The position numbers and the translations under genes were made by a program. Shown here piece by piece: positions 56,295 through 64,000 of a DNA stretch of 64,000 nt (positions are counted from its first letter, which is position 1; every line of letters begins with the position of its first letter). The notes below the pieces were generated by a model, which worked only from the letters and a program-made list of their open reading frames with translations, made no database searches and was not told where the DNA came from. Where the stretch lies: positions 46,839 through 110,838 of the forward strand of contig NZ_CACSIP010000016.1 in the NCBI RefSeq assembly GCF_902705885.1, in the 5' to 3' direction. The stretch is from Mycolicibacterium austroafricanum (GTDB taxonomy: Bacteria > Actinomycetota > Actinomycetes > Mycobacteriales > Mycobacteriaceae).

Positions 56295-56436
56295 CGTGTG
56301 CCGCGCCGTCGAGGCCGTGGCTTCGCGGGGCGGGGATCGGACGGGCACATCTGGGCAATGCCAGCGTGCATGTTCCTGGCCATCGATGTCGCTTTTCCGC
56401 CAGTGATGTCGGTGCCCACGTGTAAGTGTCAATGTC

Positions 56437-57924
56437 ATGCACACCGACTTCGACCGCTGCTACCGGGCCGTCCAGGCCAAGGACGCGAGGTTCGACGGTT
56501 GGTTCGTCACCGCTGTGCTCACCACCAAGATCTATTGTCGGCCCAGCTGCCCGGTGCGGCCGCCGTTCGCCCGCAACATCTGTTTTCATCCCACCGCGGC
56601 CTCGGCCCAGCGGGCCGGCTTCCGGGCCTGTAAGCGGTGTCGGCCGGATGCCTCCCCCGGCTCACCCGAGTGGAACGTGCGCGGTGACGTCGTGGCCCGT
56701 GCGATGCGGCTGATCGCCGACGGCACCGTCGACCGGGACGGCGTCACGGGTCTGGCGGCCCGGCTGGGGTACACGGTGCGCCAGCTCGAACGCCTCATGC
56801 ACGCTGAGGTGGGGGCGGCGCCGCTGGCGCTGGCCCGGGCACAGCGGGCCCAGATGGCACGGGTGCTCATCGAGACCACCGAGATGCCGTTCAGCGACGT
56901 CGCCTTCGCGGCCGGGTTCTCCAGCATCCGCCAGTTCAACGACACCCTGCGCACGGTGTGCGACCTGACACCGACGTCGCTACGCGCAAGAGCGAGAGCC
57001 CGTTTCGGCGGCGACGACACTCTCGGCACCGGCGTGATGACGCTGCGGCTGCCGGTGCGGACTCCGTTCGCCTATGAAGGACTGTTCGGCCATCTGGCGG
57101 CATCGACCGTGCCCGGCGTCGAGGAGGTGCGCGACGGCACGTATCGGCGGACGCTGGGCCTGCCGCACGGCACCGGGATCGTGAGCCTGCAGCCCCATCC
57201 GGACCATGTCCGGTGCCGGCTTGTGGTCGACGACTTTCGTGACGTGTCCGCTGCCATCGCCCGGTGCCGACGGCTGCTGGATCTGGACGCCGATCCCGAG
57301 GCCATCGTGGCGGCGCTCGGCGCCGACGAGGAGCTCGGCACGTTGGTCGCCAAGGCGCCCGGCCAGCGTATTCCCCGCACGGTCGACGAGCACGAGCTCG
57401 CCCTGCGGGTCGTCCTCGGTCAGCAGGTGTCGATGGCGGCGGCGCGCACCCACGCCAGACGTATCGTGGCGGCCTACGGTCGTCCGATCAAGGACGCCGA
57501 AGGCCAGTTGACCCATGTGTTCCCCACTGTCGCAGACCTTTCGGACATCGACGAGCGGCTTCTGGCTTTTCCGAGGGCCAGGCGGCGCACGCTGACAGCG
57601 CTGGTCACCGCGTTGCAGGATGGAGAGGTCGTGCTCGACTCCGGATGTGATTGGACGCTGGCACGCGAACAGCTCCTCAGACTTCCCGGCATCGGTCCCT
57701 GGACCGCGGAGATGGTCGCCATGCGCGGCCTCGGCGATCCGGACGCGTTCCCGGCCACCGATCTGGGGGTGGTGGCGGCGGCGCGTCAGCTCGGGTTGCC
57801 GACGGCGCCGAAGGATCTGATGGAGCGCAGCAACCGATGGCAGCCGTGGCGTTCCTACGCCACCCAACATCTCTGGACCGCACTCGACCACGCCGTGAAC
57901 CAATGGCCACCGAAGGAGAAATGA
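56437..57924 (+). CDS. alkA: AdaA-AlkA fusion: methyl-sensing regulator and 3-methyladenine DNA glycosylase
   Basis: This 495-residue protein combines three parts. The Ada N-terminal zinc domain has four Cys, in YCRPSCPVRPP (which includes the methyl-accepting Cys) and CKRCRPD. An AraC-type DNA-binding region follows (SDVAFAAGFSSIRQFNDTLR). The C-terminal HhH-GPD glycosylase has LPGIGPWTAEMVAMRGLGDPDAFPATDLG with the catalytic Asp. It both senses methyl phosphotriesters and excises alkylated bases. It corresponds to Rv1317c. The stop overlaps the ogt start. Confidence 0.95.
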   Translation: MHTDFDRCYRAVQAKDARFDGWFVTAVLTTKIYCRPSCPVRPPFARNICFHPTAASAQRAGFRACKRCRPDASPGSPEWNVRGDVVARAMRLIADGTVDRDGVTGLAARLGYTVRQLERLMHAEVGAAPLALARAQRAQMARVLIETTEMPFSDVAFAAGFSSIRQFNDTLRTVCDLTPTSLRARARARFGGDDTLGTGVMTLRLPVRTPFAYEGLFGHLAASTVPGVEEVRDGTYRRTLGLPHGTGIVSLQPHPDHVRCRLVVDDFRDVSAAIARCRRLLDLDADPEAIVAALGADEELGTLVAKAPGQRIPRTVDEHELALRVVLGQQVSMAAARTHARRIVAAYGRPIKDAEGQLTHVFPTVADLSDIDERLLAFPRARRRTLTALVTALQDGEVVLDSGCDWTLAREQLLRLPGIGPWTAEMVAMRGLGDPDAFPATDLGVVAAARQLGLPTAPKDLMERSNRWQPWRSYATQHLWTALDHAVNQWPPKEK

Positions 57925-58427
57925 TGGAACCTATCCGATACCGCACCATGGACAGTCCGGTCGGCACGCTGACGCTCGCCGGCGTGGACGGGCGGCTACG
58001 GCACCTGCGCATGGTGGATCAGACCTATGAACCCAACCGCGTCGGATGGGAGCGTGACGACAGTGCGTTCGCCGAGGCCGTCCTTCAGCTCGAGGAGTAC
58101 TTCAACGGAGCACGGACAGAGTTCGAGCTGGAGCTGGACCTCGTGGGCACTGCGTTTCAGCGCCGCGTATGGGCGGCACTGATGACGATCCCGTATGGAG
58201 AGACACGGTCATACGGCCAGATCGCCAAGCAGCTCGACGCCCCGGGCGCCTTCCGGGCCGTCGGACTCGCCAACGGCCACAACCCGATCGGCATCGTCGT
58301 GCCATGCCATCGCGTCATCGGGGCGAACGGAAGCCTCACCGGATATGGCGGCGGCCTCGAAAGAAAAAAGGCACTTCTCGACATGGAGAAGCAGAAAGTC
58401 GCACCTGTGGCGACGCTGTTCGACTGA
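57921..58427 (+). CDS. ogt: Methylated-DNA-protein cysteine methyltransferase
   Basis: This 168-residue suicide enzyme moves the alkyl group from O6-alkylguanine to its own cysteine in VVPCHRVIGANGSLTGYGGG. FQRRVWAALMTIPYGETRSYGQIA is the DNA-binding helix-turn-helix region. It corresponds to Rv1316c and overlaps alkA by four bases, forming the mycobacterial adaptive-response operon. It ends about 20 bp before the hairpin that also ends the rRNA operon. Confidence 0.96.
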   Translation: MMEPIRYRTMDSPVGTLTLAGVDGRLRHLRMVDQTYEPNRVGWERDDSAFAEAVLQLEEYFNGARTEFELELDLVGTAFQRRVWAALMTIPYGETRSYGQIAKQLDAPGAFRAVGLANGHNPIGIVVPCHRVIGANGSLTGYGGGLERKKALLDMEKQKVAPVATLFD

Positions 58428-58448
58428 ACCAGAATAGGTACAGAAATG

Positions 58449-58481
58449 CCTTTGCCCCCCAATAGAATTGGGGGGCAAAGG
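58449..58481. terminator. Bidirectional hairpin between ogt and 5S rRNA
   Basis: A perfect inverted repeat with 15-bp arms (CCTTTGCCCCCCAAT and its complement) and a three-base loop AGA lies between the convergent ogt gene and rRNA operon. No long U-run follows on either strand, as is common in mycobacteria. It is the likely end point for both transcripts. Confidence 0.8.
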
Positions 58482-58492
58482 ACTTAAAATGT

Positions 58493-58607
58493 GTTCGGCG
58501 GTGTCCTACTTTTCCACCCGTGTGGGTAGTATCATCGGCGCTGGCAGGCTTAGCTTCCGGGTTCGGGATGGGTCCGGGCGTTTCCCTGCCGCTATGGACC
58601 GCCGTAA
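58493..58607 (-). rRNA. rrf: 5S ribosomal RNA
   Basis: On the minus strand the sequence runs from TTACGGCGGTCCATAGCGG to about GGACACCGCCGAACA, the standard mycobacterial 5S of about 115 nt with complementary ends. It is the last gene of the operon. Ends are approximate to a few bases. Confidence 0.93.
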
Positions 58608-58723
58608 CTTTATTCACTCGTTTTTGAGTGCCACCCCTGGTGTTGTGGGGTGGGGGTGTTTTTTGGTGGTGGGGTGTGAATCGTGGTTGATTCTTGTGTG
58701 GTGTGGTTGCGAGGTTTTGTTGT

Positions 58724-63824
<5,101 letters not shown>

Positions 63825-64000
63825 CTTCTCGCACCCAAAAGCACAAGCAGAATTCGAATCAGAACAAGCCTGACCTAACAAAAAGACACCAAAAACTGGC
63901 ATCAAAAACAGTCACACCCCCAAACGGGAAAATGCAGGCATGACCAAAAAACAAACAAAAACCACCAAACACACTATTGAGTTCTCAAACAACACACCCG
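63825..64000 (-). promoter_or_regulatory. rRNA operon leader (transcribed, minus strand)
   Basis: T-rich leader upstream of 16S. Near the window edge it contains TTTGAGAACTCAATAGTG (minus strand, about 63970-63990), the conserved mycobacterial antitermination/processing block. The promoter itself must lie beyond the window. No coding capacity is seen. Confidence 0.75.

Noticed and set aside
54333..56444. 703-residue open frame opposite dhaM and the flavoreductase
   Set aside because: Low-complexity Ala/Ser/Arg translation opposite two well-supported genes.

Overview
The window is chromosomal DNA of a rapid-growing mycobacterium (Mycolicibacterium type). The 16S gene has the short helix 18 of rapid growers, and coding DNA is GC-rich with many GTG starts. 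Gene order from about 18.1 to 64 kb follows the M. tuberculosis segment Rv1315-Rv1343c in reverse, recognised from memory: lprD, DUF3817, rdgB, rph, cAMP phosphodiesterase, murI, rhomboid, cysM, cysO, mec, Rv1333, Rv1332, clpS, pncB, dinG, glgP, glgE, glgB, Rv1324, fadA4, methylmalonyl-CoA epimerase, Rv1322, nucS, adenylate cyclase, alkA, ogt, rRNA operon. I see no insertion sequence, prophage or CRISPR array.

Region 1 (1-17.7 kb) is accessory acyl-CoA catabolism. It holds a split cobalamin-dependent acyl-CoA mutase, a divergent SDR/acyl-CoA ligase/small-protein operon and a HAMP adenylate cyclase. A minus-strand operon follows: NAD-dependent epimerase, tandem acyl-CoA dehydrogenase, thiolase-like protein, DUF35 protein and a decayed SnoaL gene. 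Then come a TetR gene with a palindromic site, an SRPBCC protein, a sulfatase, an amidohydrolase with a divergent AraC regulator, a second TetR and a WhiB6-like regulator.

Region 2 (17.7-40 kb) is the conserved core. It includes a small membrane protein behind a good SigF-type promoter, a tRNA-Leu, and a ten-gene minus-strand operon running from clpS to rdgB that contains the mec-cysO-cysM sulfur-carrier cysteine pathway. It also holds pncB, dinG, a lipoprotein metallopeptidase and the glgP/glgE/glgB alpha-glucan genes. A LuxR/P450/SnoaL cassette sits between glgB and the Rv1324 homologue.

Region 3 (42.7-58.4 kb) holds propionate/methylmalonate-related fadA4 and epimerase, nucS mismatch repair and a second HAMP cyclase. 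Between the cyclase and alkA lies a block with glutaminase, an IclR regulator and glpF-dhaK-dhaL-dhaM. That block encodes PEP-dependent dihydroxyacetone phosphorylation, and its DhaM subunit carries HPr and a full-length Enzyme I on one polypeptide. The adaA-alkA/ogt alkylation repair pair follows.

Region 4 (58.4-64 kb) is a complete minus-strand rRNA operon (leader, 16S, ITS without tRNA, 23S, 5S) ending in a strong hairpin shared with convergent ogt.

All assignments rest on reading the sequence and family knowledge; no database search was run.
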